A DNA stretch of 64,000 nucleotides. Source: Aureimonas populi (lineage in GTDB: Bacteria; Pseudomonadota; Alphaproteobacteria; Rhizobiales; Rhizobiaceae). This document shows, one piece after another, positions 53,867 through 61,215 of the stretch. Location: NCBI RefSeq assembly GCF_017815515.1, contig NZ_CP072611.1:992001-1056000 (forward strand). The letters are read 5' to 3'. The notes under the pieces were generated by a model, which made no database searches, had not been told where the DNA came from, and saw only the letters and a list, made by a program, of their open reading frames with translations. Position 1 is the stretch's first letter; each line of letters begins with the position of its first letter. The position numbers and the translations under genes are program-made.

Positions 53867-53963
53867 GCTTATCGCGGCGAAGAAACCGGTGTAAGCTGGT
53901 TCCGCGACCTTGCGGACCATCCTGCCCGGCGATTAACGCTCAAGGCAGGGACAGGGAGCCGGA

Positions 53964-54689
53964 ATGCGCGAGATCGTCTTCGACACGGAAACCACCGGGC
54001 TCGACTTTGAGGTCGACCGGGTGATCGAGATCGGCGGCGTGGAATTGTGGAACCACATCCCGACCGGCCGCGAGTTCCACTGCTTCATCCGGCCGGCCGG
54101 GCGGCGCGTCGATCCCGCCGCCTTCGACGTGCACGGCATTTCGGACGACTTCCTCAAGGACAAGCCGCTGTTCGGCGAGGTGGCCGAGGAGTTCTGCGCC
54201 TTTTTCGACGATGCCGTCCTCATCGCGCACAACGCGGCCTTCGACATCCGCTTCCTCAATGCGGAGCTGGCGCGCGAGGGCCGTGCGCCCATCGCCGATG
54301 TGCGGGTGATCGACACGCTGCCCATGGCGCGGCGCAAGTTCCCCATGGCGCCCGCCACGCTGGATGCGCTCTGCTCGCGCTTCTCCATCGACACCAGCGT
54401 GCGCGACAAGCACGGCGCGCTGGTGGACTCCCACCTTCTGGCGCAGGTCTATATCGAGCTGATCGGCGGCCGGCAGGCCGCCTTGTTCTCGACCGACGAG
54501 GAGCGCGCCAGCGCGCGCCGCGAAAGCTCGGGCGAAATCTGGCGCTCCGGCGTCGGCCCCCGCCCGGTGCCGCTGCCCTCGCGGCTGACCCCGGCGGAGA
54601 TCGAGCGCCACGCCGCCTTCATCGCCACGCTCGGGCCGGACCCCTTGTGGAACGCCTATCTGGAAAAGCGCGAGGAAGCGCCGGGCTGA
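53964..54689 (+). CDS. dnaQ: DNA polymerase III epsilon subunit (proofreading exonuclease)
   Basis: 3'-5' exonuclease of the replicative polymerase. 241 residues. DEDDh exonuclease motifs: Exo I FDTETTGLDFEVDRVIEIGGVEL (residues 5-27), Exo II HNAAFDIRFLNAEL near residue 90, Exo III with DKHGALVDSHLLAQVY near residue 153. C-terminal part (residues 175-241) carries the alpha-subunit tether. Own start, 97 bp after coaE, with GGGAG 8 bases upstream. Followed by a bidirectional terminator shared with secB. Confidence 0.96.
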   Translation: MREIVFDTETTGLDFEVDRVIEIGGVELWNHIPTGREFHCFIRPAGRRVDPAAFDVHGISDDFLKDKPLFGEVAEEFCAFFDDAVLIAHNAAFDIRFLNAELAREGRAPIADVRVIDTLPMARRKFPMAPATLDALCSRFSIDTSVRDKHGALVDSHLLAQVYIELIGGRQAALFSTDEERASARRESSGEIWRSGVGPRPVPLPSRLTPAEIERHAAFIATLGPDPLWNAYLEKREEAPG

Positions 54690-54781
54690 GGGCCCGAAAC
54701 TCGCGCATGTTCTCGACGTGCGCCCCGCGGGTCATGATCGAGGCCCGCCGCCCGGCAGGCCTCGTGATCGCCGGCCATGAA

Positions 54782-54805
54782 AAAAGGCGCCCGAAGGCGC
54801 CTTTT
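54782..54805. terminator. Bidirectional terminator between dnaQ and secB
   Basis: AAAAGGCGCC, loop CGAA, GGCGCCTTTT: a perfect 10-bp inverted repeat with T tracts on both strands, between the convergent dnaQ and secB ends and touching the parS site at 54806. Confidence 0.85.
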
Positions 54806-54821
54806 CGTTTCACGTGAAACG
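54806..54821. other. parS site downstream of secB, 3.4 kb from the oriC candidate
   Basis: CGTTTCACGTGAAACG: perfect palindrome with the full 14-bp parS core. It lies in the narrow space between the terminator and the secB stop codon (54827). Confidence 0.88.
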
Positions 54822-54826
54822 CGGCT

Positions 54827-55354
54827 TCAGGCGTTGGCGGCCGGCTGGACCTGCGCCTTGGCGCGCTCCTCGGCCAGGCGCTGCTGGAACAGCTTGGTGA
54901 AGTCGATCGGGTCGATCATCAGCGGCGGGAAACCGGCATTGCGCGTGACGTCCGCGATCACCTGGCGGGCGAAGGGGAAGATCAGGCGCGGGCATTCCAC
55001 GAAGAGCACCGGGAGCACGTGCTCCTTGGGCAGGTTCTGGAGGCGGAAGACGCCGCCATACTGAAGCTCGGCGTGGAAGAGCGTCTCGGCGCCCTCGCCG
55101 GCCCGCGCGTTCAGCGTCAGCTTGACGTCGTACTCGTCCTCGCTGCCCTGGATCTGGTTGGCGCCCACATTCACGCCGATATTGATGGGGGGCATCTTGG
55201 CGGCGGTGCGCAGGGCGGCAGGCGCCCTCGGGCTCTCGAAGGAGAGGTCCTTGATGTACTGCGTCAGGATGTTGATCTGGGGCGCCGGGCCGGCGCCGGC
55301 CGGAGCCGCGCTGCCGTTCGTCGCGCCGTTCGCGGGCGTCTCGGTGTCGGACAT
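54827..55354 (-). CDS. secB: Export chaperone SecB
   Basis: Tetrameric cytoplasmic chaperone that keeps preproteins unfolded and hands them to SecA. 175 residues from the ATG at 55354 ([20 protein letters not shown]). After a ~30-residue disordered Ala/Gly-rich start come [42 protein letters not shown] and the highly conserved [37 protein letters not shown]. Convergent with dnaQ, divergent from fxsA side. Confidence 0.96.
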   Translation of the reverse strand: MSDTETPANGATNGSAAPAGAGPAPQINILTQYIKDLSFESPRAPAALRTAAKMPPINIGVNVGANQIQGSEDEYDVKLTLNARAGEGAETLFHAELQYGGVFRLQNLPKEHVLPVLFVECPRLIFPFARQVIADVTRNAGFPPLMIDPIDFTKLFQQRLAEERAKAQVQPAANA

Positions 55355-55447
55355 GGCGTCCTCCTCTCGTCGGTGTCGCGGCCCGTGGCCGCCGTTCAAG
55401 GCTGCGGCGAGCTAACACGCGCGCCTCATGGAAACAAGTTTCGCCCG

Positions 55448-55966
55448 TCAGGGGCGGCGCCTGTCGTCCCGCCCGTCCCTCTCGTCCTCGATCTCGTGCC
55501 ACGGGCTGTCCGGGTCGCCCTCGCGGCGCTCGAATTCGCCCTGCGAGAGGTCCACGACGGTCGGCCCGCTTCGTCCGTAGGGCTGGTGCGCCCGGCCATA
55601 GCTGCTGCGCACCACGACGCGCGAGCGCAGCCGCCGCCACAGCACATCGCGCACGGGCGGGATCAGCAGCAGCAGGCCGAAAGCGTCGGTGACGAAGCCG
55701 GGCAGGATGAGCAGGAGGCCGGCCGACACGATCATCGCCCCGTGCACGATCTCGCGAGCGGGCACGCGGCCCGAGCGCGCCTCCGCCTGCGCGGCCTGCA
55801 GGGTGGAGAAGCTCTGGCGGCGCACCAAAAGGACGCCCGCCACGCCCGAGAGGACGACGAGCGCCAGCGTCCACGCCACGCCGATCTCGGAGCCGACGGC
55901 GATGAAGACGCCGATCTCGACCAGCGGCAAGGCGAGAAGACCCAGGAGGATCGCAAGCTGGGGCAT
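55448..55966 (-). CDS. fxsA: FxsA-family membrane protein
   Basis: 172 residues from the ATG at 55966 (MPQLAILLGLLALPLVEIGVF). Three or four membrane segments in residues 1-110, with VEIGVFIAVGSEIGVAWTL and the signature GLLLILPGFVTDAFGLLLLIPPVRDVLW; the C-terminal 60 residues are charged and cytoplasmic. E. coli FxsA relieves F-plasmid exclusion of phage T7; the wider role is unknown. Divergent from the tim44-like gene. An upstream in-frame extension to 56041 is not family-like. Confidence 0.9.
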   Translation of the reverse strand: MPQLAILLGLLALPLVEIGVFIAVGSEIGVAWTLALVVLSGVAGVLLVRRQSFSTLQAAQAEARSGRVPAREIVHGAMIVSAGLLLILPGFVTDAFGLLLLIPPVRDVLWRRLRSRVVVRSSYGRAHQPYGRSGPTVVDLSQGEFERREGDPDSPWHEIEDERDGRDDRRRP

Positions 55967-56073
55967 CGGGGAAGGTCGCCTTTCGTCAAAATCCTCGGCA
56001 GACTTTCCGACACATCCTCGTGTCGGCCTTGTCGTCGCCATCGATCTACGAGATAGGATCGGGTCAGCGCAAT

Positions 56074-56101
56074 TTGAATGCGCGGCGCTCCATGTCTATA
56101 T
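56074..56101 (+). promoter_or_regulatory. Candidate promoter of the tim44-mltA-smr-xre operon
   Basis: TTGAAT (56074-56079) and CTATAT (56096-56101) are 16 bp apart; CTATAT is the -10 form common in rhizobial housekeeping promoters. It lies about 45 bp upstream of the ATG at 56147. Confidence 0.5.
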
Positions 56102-56146
56102 GCACCGAGCGAGACTTGTTTACGAGACCGGGCGAAAGACGACGCG

Positions 56147-56842
56147 ATGAGCTTCGGCACGATCTTCTTCATTGTGGTGGCGGCGGTCGTCCTGTTCCAG
56201 CTCTATAATGTGCTTGGCCGGCGCACCGGAAACGAGCGCCAGCCCTTCGACCCCTATTCGCGCCGCGAGGAAGCGCCCCCGGCGGGCGGCAATGTCGTTA
56301 CGTTGCCGAATCGTCGCGTCAATTCCGGGGAGGAGGGGGAGCGTCCGCGCTATGAGGGCATCGACAAGCTGGCCGAGCCGGGCACGCCGCTCAACGCCGG
56401 CCTGCGCGCCATCCGCGACGCCGACCAGACCTTCGACGCGCAGGACTTCGTGGAGGGCGCCAAGGTGGCCTACGAGATGGTCGTCACCGCCTTCGCGGAC
56501 GGCGATCGCGCGGTTCTGAAGAATCTTCTCTCCCCCGAGGTCTACCAGGGCTTCGAGGCGGCCATCACGGCCCGGGAGGAGAGGGGCGAGCGGATGCAGT
56601 CCTCCTTCGTGGGCATAGACGACGCCCGCCTCGTGGGCGCCGAGCTGAAGGACCGCGAGGCCTTCGTCACCGTTCGCGTCGTCTCGCAGCTCATCTCGGC
56701 GGTGCTGAAACCGGACGGCACGGTGGTGGACGGCGATCCCGAGACCGTCGTCGAGGTCCGCGACATCTGGACCTTCGCGCGCGACACGCGCTCGCGCGAT
56801 CCGAACTGGAAGCTCGTCGAAACCGAATCCGAAGACGACTGA
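56147..56842 (+). CDS. Tim44/TimA-like membrane-anchored protein
   Basis: 231 residues from the ATG at 56147 (MSFGTIFFIVVAAVVLFQLYNVLG): one N-terminal membrane anchor, a disordered linker (residues 25-90), then a Tim44-like domain with FVEGAKVAYEMVVTAFADGDRAVLKNLLSPEVYQGFEAAITARE and the C-terminal beta sheet ending DPNWKLVETESEDD. Related to the mitochondrial import-motor subunit Tim44; in alphaproteobacteria it is an inner-membrane protein of unclear role near secB and fxsA. First gene of an operon with mltA, smr-like and xre-like genes. Confidence 0.92.
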   Translation: MSFGTIFFIVVAAVVLFQLYNVLGRRTGNERQPFDPYSRREEAPPAGGNVVTLPNRRVNSGEEGERPRYEGIDKLAEPGTPLNAGLRAIRDADQTFDAQDFVEGAKVAYEMVVTAFADGDRAVLKNLLSPEVYQGFEAAITAREERGERMQSSFVGIDDARLVGAELKDREAFVTVRVVSQLISAVLKPDGTVVDGDPETVVEVRDIWTFARDTRSRDPNWKLVETESEDD

Positions 56843-56865
56843 GCGGTGCCGCCCGAGGTGCCGCC

Positions 56866-57942
56866 ATGCAGACCGACGCCGCCTTCCAGCCTCTCTCCTT
56901 CGCCGATCTGCCGGGCTGGCGGGAGTGCGATCCCGCCCCGGCGCTGGCCGCCTTCCGCCTCAGCGCGCCCGCCTTCCTGAACGGGGCGGCGCGCACCGGC
57001 ACGCTCGGCGTGTCCGCCAGCGCCTTCCGTCCGGCCGCCGAGGCCGCGATGGCCGCCCCCGATCCATCGCCCCGCGCCTTCTTCGAGGCCCATTTCGCCC
57101 CGGCCCTGATCCGCCCACGCGGCGAAAGCGGCTTTCTCACTGGCTATTACGAGCCCGTGCTGCCCGCCTCCACGAGGCGAACCGCCCGTTTTGCCGTTCC
57201 GCTGCATCGCCGCCCGCCCGACCTCGTGCCGGTGCGCGGGGGCGTGTCCGGCCTCGACCCCGTGCTGAGCTTCGCGCGCCGGGGCGCGGACGGGCGCCTT
57301 GCCGAGCATCCGGACAGGGCCGCCATCGCACGCGGCGCCCTGGACGGGCGCGGGCTGGAACTCGTCTGGCTGGAGAGCGAGGTGGACGCCTTCTTCGTCC
57401 ATATCCAGGGCTCGGCGCGGCTGGAGATGGAAGGGGGCGAGGCTCTTCGCGTCGGCTATGCGGGCAAGTCCGGCCACCCCTTCACCGCCATCGGCCGCCT
57501 CCTCGTGCAGGCGGGCGAGCTGACGCTGGAGCAGGCGGACATGTCCGGCATCCGCCGCTGGCTGGCGCGGAACCCGGCGCGGGTGCGCGACCTTCTCGAC
57601 CGCAACCGCTCCTACATCTTCTTCGAGGCCCGGCCGGTCGCGAACGAGGGCGAGGGGCCGGTGGGGGCGTCGGGCGTGCCGGTCTCCCCGCTCGCCTCGC
57701 TGGCGGTGGACGGGCGCCTGCACACCTATGGCACGCCGGTCTTTCTCCATGCGCCGACGCTGGCGCTGGAGAGACGCCCGCTCGCCCGGCTGACGATCGC
57801 GCAGGACACCGGCTCGGCCATTCTCGGCCCCGCGCGGGGCGACCTCTTCGTCGGCTCCGGGCTGGAGGCGGGCCGCGTGGCGGGGGCCATCCGCCATCCG
57901 GCGCAATTCACCGCGCTCCTGCCGCGGTCCCTCCTTCGATGA
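56866..57942 (+). CDS. mltA: Murein transglycosylase A (MltA) domain protein
   Basis: Lytic transglycosylase that cleaves peptidoglycan glycan strands to 1,6-anhydromuropeptides. 358 residues. MltA domain with GFLTGYYEPVLPAS near residue 90, ELVWLESEVDAFFVHIQGSARL with catalytic/structural aspartates, FTAIGRLLVQAGELT, and the C-terminal 3D domain IAQDTGSAILGPARGDLFVGSG with its three aspartates. No signal peptide is visible at the start (MQTDAAFQPLSFADLPGW), although the substrate is periplasmic; the short 23-bp gap to the tim44-like gene leaves no room for one. GAGGTG upstream supports this start. Confidence 0.92.
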   Translation: MQTDAAFQPLSFADLPGWRECDPAPALAAFRLSAPAFLNGAARTGTLGVSASAFRPAAEAAMAAPDPSPRAFFEAHFAPALIRPRGESGFLTGYYEPVLPASTRRTARFAVPLHRRPPDLVPVRGGVSGLDPVLSFARRGADGRLAEHPDRAAIARGALDGRGLELVWLESEVDAFFVHIQGSARLEMEGGEALRVGYAGKSGHPFTAIGRLLVQAGELTLEQADMSGIRRWLARNPARVRDLLDRNRSYIFFEARPVANEGEGPVGASGVPVSPLASLAVDGRLHTYGTPVFLHAPTLALERRPLARLTIAQDTGSAILGPARGDLFVGSGLEAGRVAGAIRHPAQFTALLPRSLLR

Positions 57943-58472
57943 GGCGCGTGCGTCATCTCAGCGCCGAGGAGCGGCGGCTCTGGGGCGAGATCGCGCGCAC
58001 CGCCCGGCCCCTGCCGGGCAAGCAGGCGCCGCCCGAACCGGCGCCCGCGCCCGCCGCCCCGGAACCGGCGAAAGCCTTTGCCTCGCCCGCCGCCCTTGCC
58101 GCCCCCGCGCCCCCTCGCGCCCCGGCCGCGCCGGCCGCGCCCAGGCTTCATCCCATCGAGCGCCCGGTGCGCCGGCGCATCGGCAAGGGGCGCATCCCCA
58201 TCGAGGCGCGGATCGACCTGCACGGGCTCACCGAGGCGGTGGCGCACGGGGCGCTCCTGGGCTTCCTGCGCAGGGCCCAGGTCTCGGGCTTGCGTCACGT
58301 CCTCGTCATCACCGGGCGCGGCGCGTCCTCCGGCTCGCTGGGGGCGCTGAAACGCGCCCTGCCGCACTGGCTGGAGACACCGGATTTCCGCGCCCTCGTC
58401 GCCGGCTTCGAGACGGCCGAGCGCAATCATGGAGGCGCGGGCGCGTTCTACCTGCGTATGCGGCGGCGATGA
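57939..58472 (+). CDS. Smr-domain protein
   Basis: 177 residues. Ala/Pro-rich disordered middle (residues 25-75) between a short charged start (VRHLSAEERRLWGEIARTARP) and a C-terminal Smr domain: RIDLHGLTEAVAHGALLGFL, HVLVITGRGASSGSLGALKRALPHWL and HGGAGAFYLRMRRR. Smr domains are DNA nicking or RNA endonucleases; other members (MutS2, SmrB) act in recombination or on collided ribosomes. Stop/start overlaps (ATGA) with mltA upstream and xre-like downstream indicate coupled translation. Confidence 0.92.
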   Translation: MRRVRHLSAEERRLWGEIARTARPLPGKQAPPEPAPAPAAPEPAKAFASPAALAAPAPPRAPAAPAAPRLHPIERPVRRRIGKGRIPIEARIDLHGLTEAVAHGALLGFLRRAQVSGLRHVLVITGRGASSGSLGALKRALPHWLETPDFRALVAGFETAERNHGGAGAFYLRMRRR

Positions 58473-58885
58473 CGCCCTTCGGCGCCAGGGTGCGCGAGCT
58501 GCGCAAGGAAAAGGGCGTCACCCAGGGGCAGATGGCCGAGGCGCTCGGCGTGTCGGGCGCCTATCTCTCGGCGCTGGAGCACGGCAAGCGCGGGCGTCCC
58601 ACCTGGGACATGCTCCAGCGCATCATCGGCTATCTCGGCATCATCTGGGACGAGGCGGACGAATTGGAGCGGCTGGCCGCGCTCTCCCATCCGCGCGTCA
58701 GCGTGGAGACCGGGGGGCTGGGGCCGGACGCCACGCGCCTGGCCAACCGCCTTGCCGAGACCATCGCCACCCTCTCCCCCGCCGACGTGAAGGCCATCCT
58801 CGCCGAGGTGGAGGCGGCCGCCGCCCGGGCCGAGGCGGCGCGCGCGGCGGCCCTCGCCCGGGCCCGCCAGCGGCGGCAGGCGTAA
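58469..58885 (+). CDS. XRE-family helix-turn-helix regulator
   Basis: 138 residues. HTH_3 domain at residues 1-60 (VRELRKEKGVTQGQMAEALGVSGAYLSALEHGKRGRPTW), then LQRIIGYLGIIWDEADELERLA, and a C-terminal Ala/Arg-rich coiled-coil-like tail (residues 100-138). Overlaps the Smr gene by ATGA, so it is the last gene of the tim44-mltA-smr-xre operon. Target genes unknown. A mini copy of the inverted-end repeat begins right after its stop codon. Confidence 0.9.
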   Translation: MTPFGARVRELRKEKGVTQGQMAEALGVSGAYLSALEHGKRGRPTWDMLQRIIGYLGIIWDEADELERLAALSHPRVSVETGGLGPDATRLANRLAETIATLSPADVKAILAEVEAAAARAEAARAAALARARQRRQA

Positions 58886-58923
58886 GAGACCGTTCGAGAA
58901 GGGCGGCGCCAGCCTCGCGAACG
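58885..58923. repeat. Inverted-end repeat, mini copy (~39 bp)
   Basis: AGAGACCGTTCGAGAA at the left and CTCGCGAACGG at the right are inverted; the interior of copies 1 and 2 is missing. It starts on the last base of the xre-like stop codon. Looks like an internally deleted form of the element at 10642 and 35661. Confidence 0.55.
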
Positions 58924-58972
58924 GCACGGCGCGTAGGCTGCTCCCGGTATCCCCTTCGGTGAAGCCCCGATC

Positions 58973-59767
58973 ATGTGCCGACTGCTCGCCTATTGCGGTG
59001 CGCCGATCTTTCTCGACCGGCTGCTGGTGGAGCCGGAAGGCTCGCTGATCTCCCAGTCGCGCGCCGCGCGCGAGGCGCGGACCGTCGTCAACGGCGACGG
59101 CTGCGGCCTGGGCTGGTACGGCGAGCGCGAGGAGCCGGGTCTCTACCGCGCCATCCTGCCGGTCTGGTCGGACGGCAATCTCCTCTCGCTCTGCCGGCAG
59201 ATCCGCTCCGGCCTGTTCCTGGCCCATGTGCGCGCGGCTACGGCGGGCGGCATCTCGGCGCAGAACTGCCACCCCTTCGCGCAAGGGCGCTACCTGTTCA
59301 TGCACAACGGCCAGATCGGCGACTACGCGCGCCACCGCCGGCGCGTGGAGGCGATGATCCCCGACGCGCTCTACCCGGCCCGCGCCGGCACCAGCGATTC
59401 GGAGGCGATCTTCCTGGCCGCTTTTTCTGAGGGGCTGGAGCGCGATCCCGTGGGCGCCCTGTCGCGAACGCTCGCCGCCATCTGCGCGCCCATGGGCGAG
59501 GGGGAGGAGCCGCTGCGCTTTTCCGCCGTGCTGAGCGACGGCGAGACCGTCCACGCCTTTCGCTGGGCCAGCGACGGGCACCCGCCCTCGCTCTACTGCC
59601 GCGAGGAAGGCGACGGGCTGCTCGTCGCCTCCGAGCCCTGCGGCCTTCCCTCGAGCGAATGGACCTCCATTCCCTCCGGCAGCGTCTTGCAGGTCCGGGG
59701 CCGGCAGGGGGCGCGGCTGACGCGGTTCGAGCTGCTGGCGTCCAGCCCCTCCGCGCGGGCCGCCTGA
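58973..59767 (+). CDS. Class II glutamine amidotransferase (YafJ/EgtC-like)
   Basis: 264 residues. N-terminal nucleophile hydrolase: Cys2 exposed after Met removal (MCRLLAYCGAPIFL), NGDGCGLGWYG near residue 40, FLAHVRAATAGGISAQNCHPFAQGRYLFMHNGQIGDY near residue 82-118 with the glutamine-binding Arg, Asn and Gly. It lacks a synthetase or isomerase domain, so it should hydrolyse gamma-glutamyl amides (YafJ and EgtC are related); substrate unknown. Single plus-strand gene. Confidence 0.88.
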   Translation: MCRLLAYCGAPIFLDRLLVEPEGSLISQSRAAREARTVVNGDGCGLGWYGEREEPGLYRAILPVWSDGNLLSLCRQIRSGLFLAHVRAATAGGISAQNCHPFAQGRYLFMHNGQIGDYARHRRRVEAMIPDALYPARAGTSDSEAIFLAAFSEGLERDPVGALSRTLAAICAPMGEGEEPLRFSAVLSDGETVHAFRWASDGHPPSLYCREEGDGLLVASEPCGLPSSEWTSIPSGSVLQVRGRQGARLTRFELLASSPSARAA

Positions 59768-59862
59768 CCGCCTTCGGCCGTCGATAAGTCTTCCGTATGG
59801 AATCGTTTCGAAGTAGCGAGGGGGTGTAACGTCGCTCGCGGCATCGAAACACGGATATCGAC

Positions 59863-61155
59863 ATGGCAGACAGGACGGGAGGCTCCTACCATACGATGGA
59901 AGCCGAGACGCAGGAGCACCCGCCAAGCGGGCTGGCGCGCTGGAAGCTGATCGGCCCCGGCATCGTCGTGGCCGCGACGGGCGTGGGCGCGGGCGACCTC
60001 GTGGCCACGCTCATCGCCGGCTCGCGCTTCGGCTACGCGCTGCTTTGGGCGGCGGTGCTGGGCTGCATCGTGAAGATCGCGCTGGCCGAGGGCTCGGCGC
60101 GCTACCATCTGGCGACGGGCTCCACCATGCTGGAGGGCTGGCGCTCGCTCGGCCGTTGGACGAGCTGGTATTTCGGCATCTACATCGTCATCTGGGGCTT
60201 CGTCTACGGCGGCACGGCGATGAGCGCGACGGCGCTGCCGCTCTCCGCCCTCTTTCCCGGCGTCCTTCCCTTCTGGGCCTGGGGCGCGCTCTCGGGCATC
60301 CTGGGCGCGGCCTTCGTGCTGATGAACCGCTACGAGATCTTCGAGGCGGCGATGAAGTTCTTCATCGGCCTCATGTTCATCGTGGTGGTGGGCCTTGCCA
60401 TCCTCGTCGTGCCCAATCTGGGCCAGGCGCTGGCCGGCCTCGTCCCCACCGTCCCGGAAGGGTCGGTGATCTACACGCTCGGCCTGATCGGCGGCGTCGG
60501 CGGCACGATCACCATGGCCTCCTACGGCTATTGGGTGAACGCCAAGGGCTGGCGCACGCCGGCCTGGATGGGGATGATGCGGCTCGACAACCGCGTCGCC
60601 TACATCGTCACCGGCATCTTCGTCATCGCCATGCTGATCGTGGGCGCGGAACTGCTCTATACCGCGCAGATCACGCTGGCGGGCGGCGATCGCGGCCTTC
60701 TCGACCTGGAGGCCGTGCTGGCCGAGCGCTTCGGCTCCACCGTGGCCACGATCTTCCTGATCGGCTTCGTGGCCACCACCTTCTCCTCGATCCTGGGCGT
60801 GTGGAACGGTGTCTCGCTGCTCTTTGCCGATTTCGTGCGCCAGCTCACGGACAAGGACCACGCGGACCGGCGCGATCTGGAGACCACGCCGGCCTTCCGC
60901 TTCTACGTCCTGTGGCTGACCTTCCCGCCGATGATCCTCCTGACCATGGGCCGGCCCTTCGGCCTGATCATCGCCTATGGGGCGTTCGGCGCGTTCTTCA
61001 TGCCCTTCCTGGCGCTGACGCTGATCTGGCTCCTGAACTCCTCGCGCGTTCCGGCCGAGTGGCGCTCGGGCTGGCTGTCCAACGGCCTTCTGGGGATTGC
61101 CGCCGCGCTCTTCGTGGTGCTGTGCCTCTACGAACTCGTCGGCCTCTTCATCTGA
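59863..61155 (+). CDS. Nramp-family-like transporter lacking the canonical metal motifs
   Basis: 430 residues, about 11 hydrophobic spans, Nramp/LeuT-like fold. The first span reads GPGIVVAATGVGAGDLVATLIAG where true Nramp proteins have DPGN; the sixth-span region reads GGTITMASYGYWVNAKGW where they have MPH. The metal-coordinating Asp-Asn and Met are therefore absent or moved, and substrate cannot be assumed to be manganese or iron. The ATG at 59863 is preferred by length; 59896 is an alternative. No Fur or MntR box recognised upstream. A terminator follows. Confidence 0.82.
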   Translation: MADRTGGSYHTMEAETQEHPPSGLARWKLIGPGIVVAATGVGAGDLVATLIAGSRFGYALLWAAVLGCIVKIALAEGSARYHLATGSTMLEGWRSLGRWTSWYFGIYIVIWGFVYGGTAMSATALPLSALFPGVLPFWAWGALSGILGAAFVLMNRYEIFEAAMKFFIGLMFIVVVGLAILVVPNLGQALAGLVPTVPEGSVIYTLGLIGGVGGTITMASYGYWVNAKGWRTPAWMGMMRLDNRVAYIVTGIFVIAMLIVGAELLYTAQITLAGGDRGLLDLEAVLAERFGSTVATIFLIGFVATTFSSILGVWNGVSLLFADFVRQLTDKDHADRRDLETTPAFRFYVLWLTFPPMILLTMGRPFGLIIAYGAFGAFFMPFLALTLIWLLNSSRVPAEWRSGWLSNGLLGIAAALFVVLCLYELVGLFI

Positions 61156-61172
61156 CGGGCCGAGAGGCAAGC

Positions 61173-61206
61173 GAAGGGGCGGGCACCGCACGGCGCCCGC
61201 CCCTTC
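61173..61206 (+). terminator. Intrinsic terminator after the Nramp-like gene
   Basis: GAAGGGGCGGGC pairs perfectly with GCCCGCCCCTTC around a 10-nt loop, followed by TTTG on the plus strand, 17 bp after the stop codon and 10 bp before the convergent sugar dehydrogenase end. Confidence 0.75.
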
Positions 61207-61215
61207 TTTGTCGGC

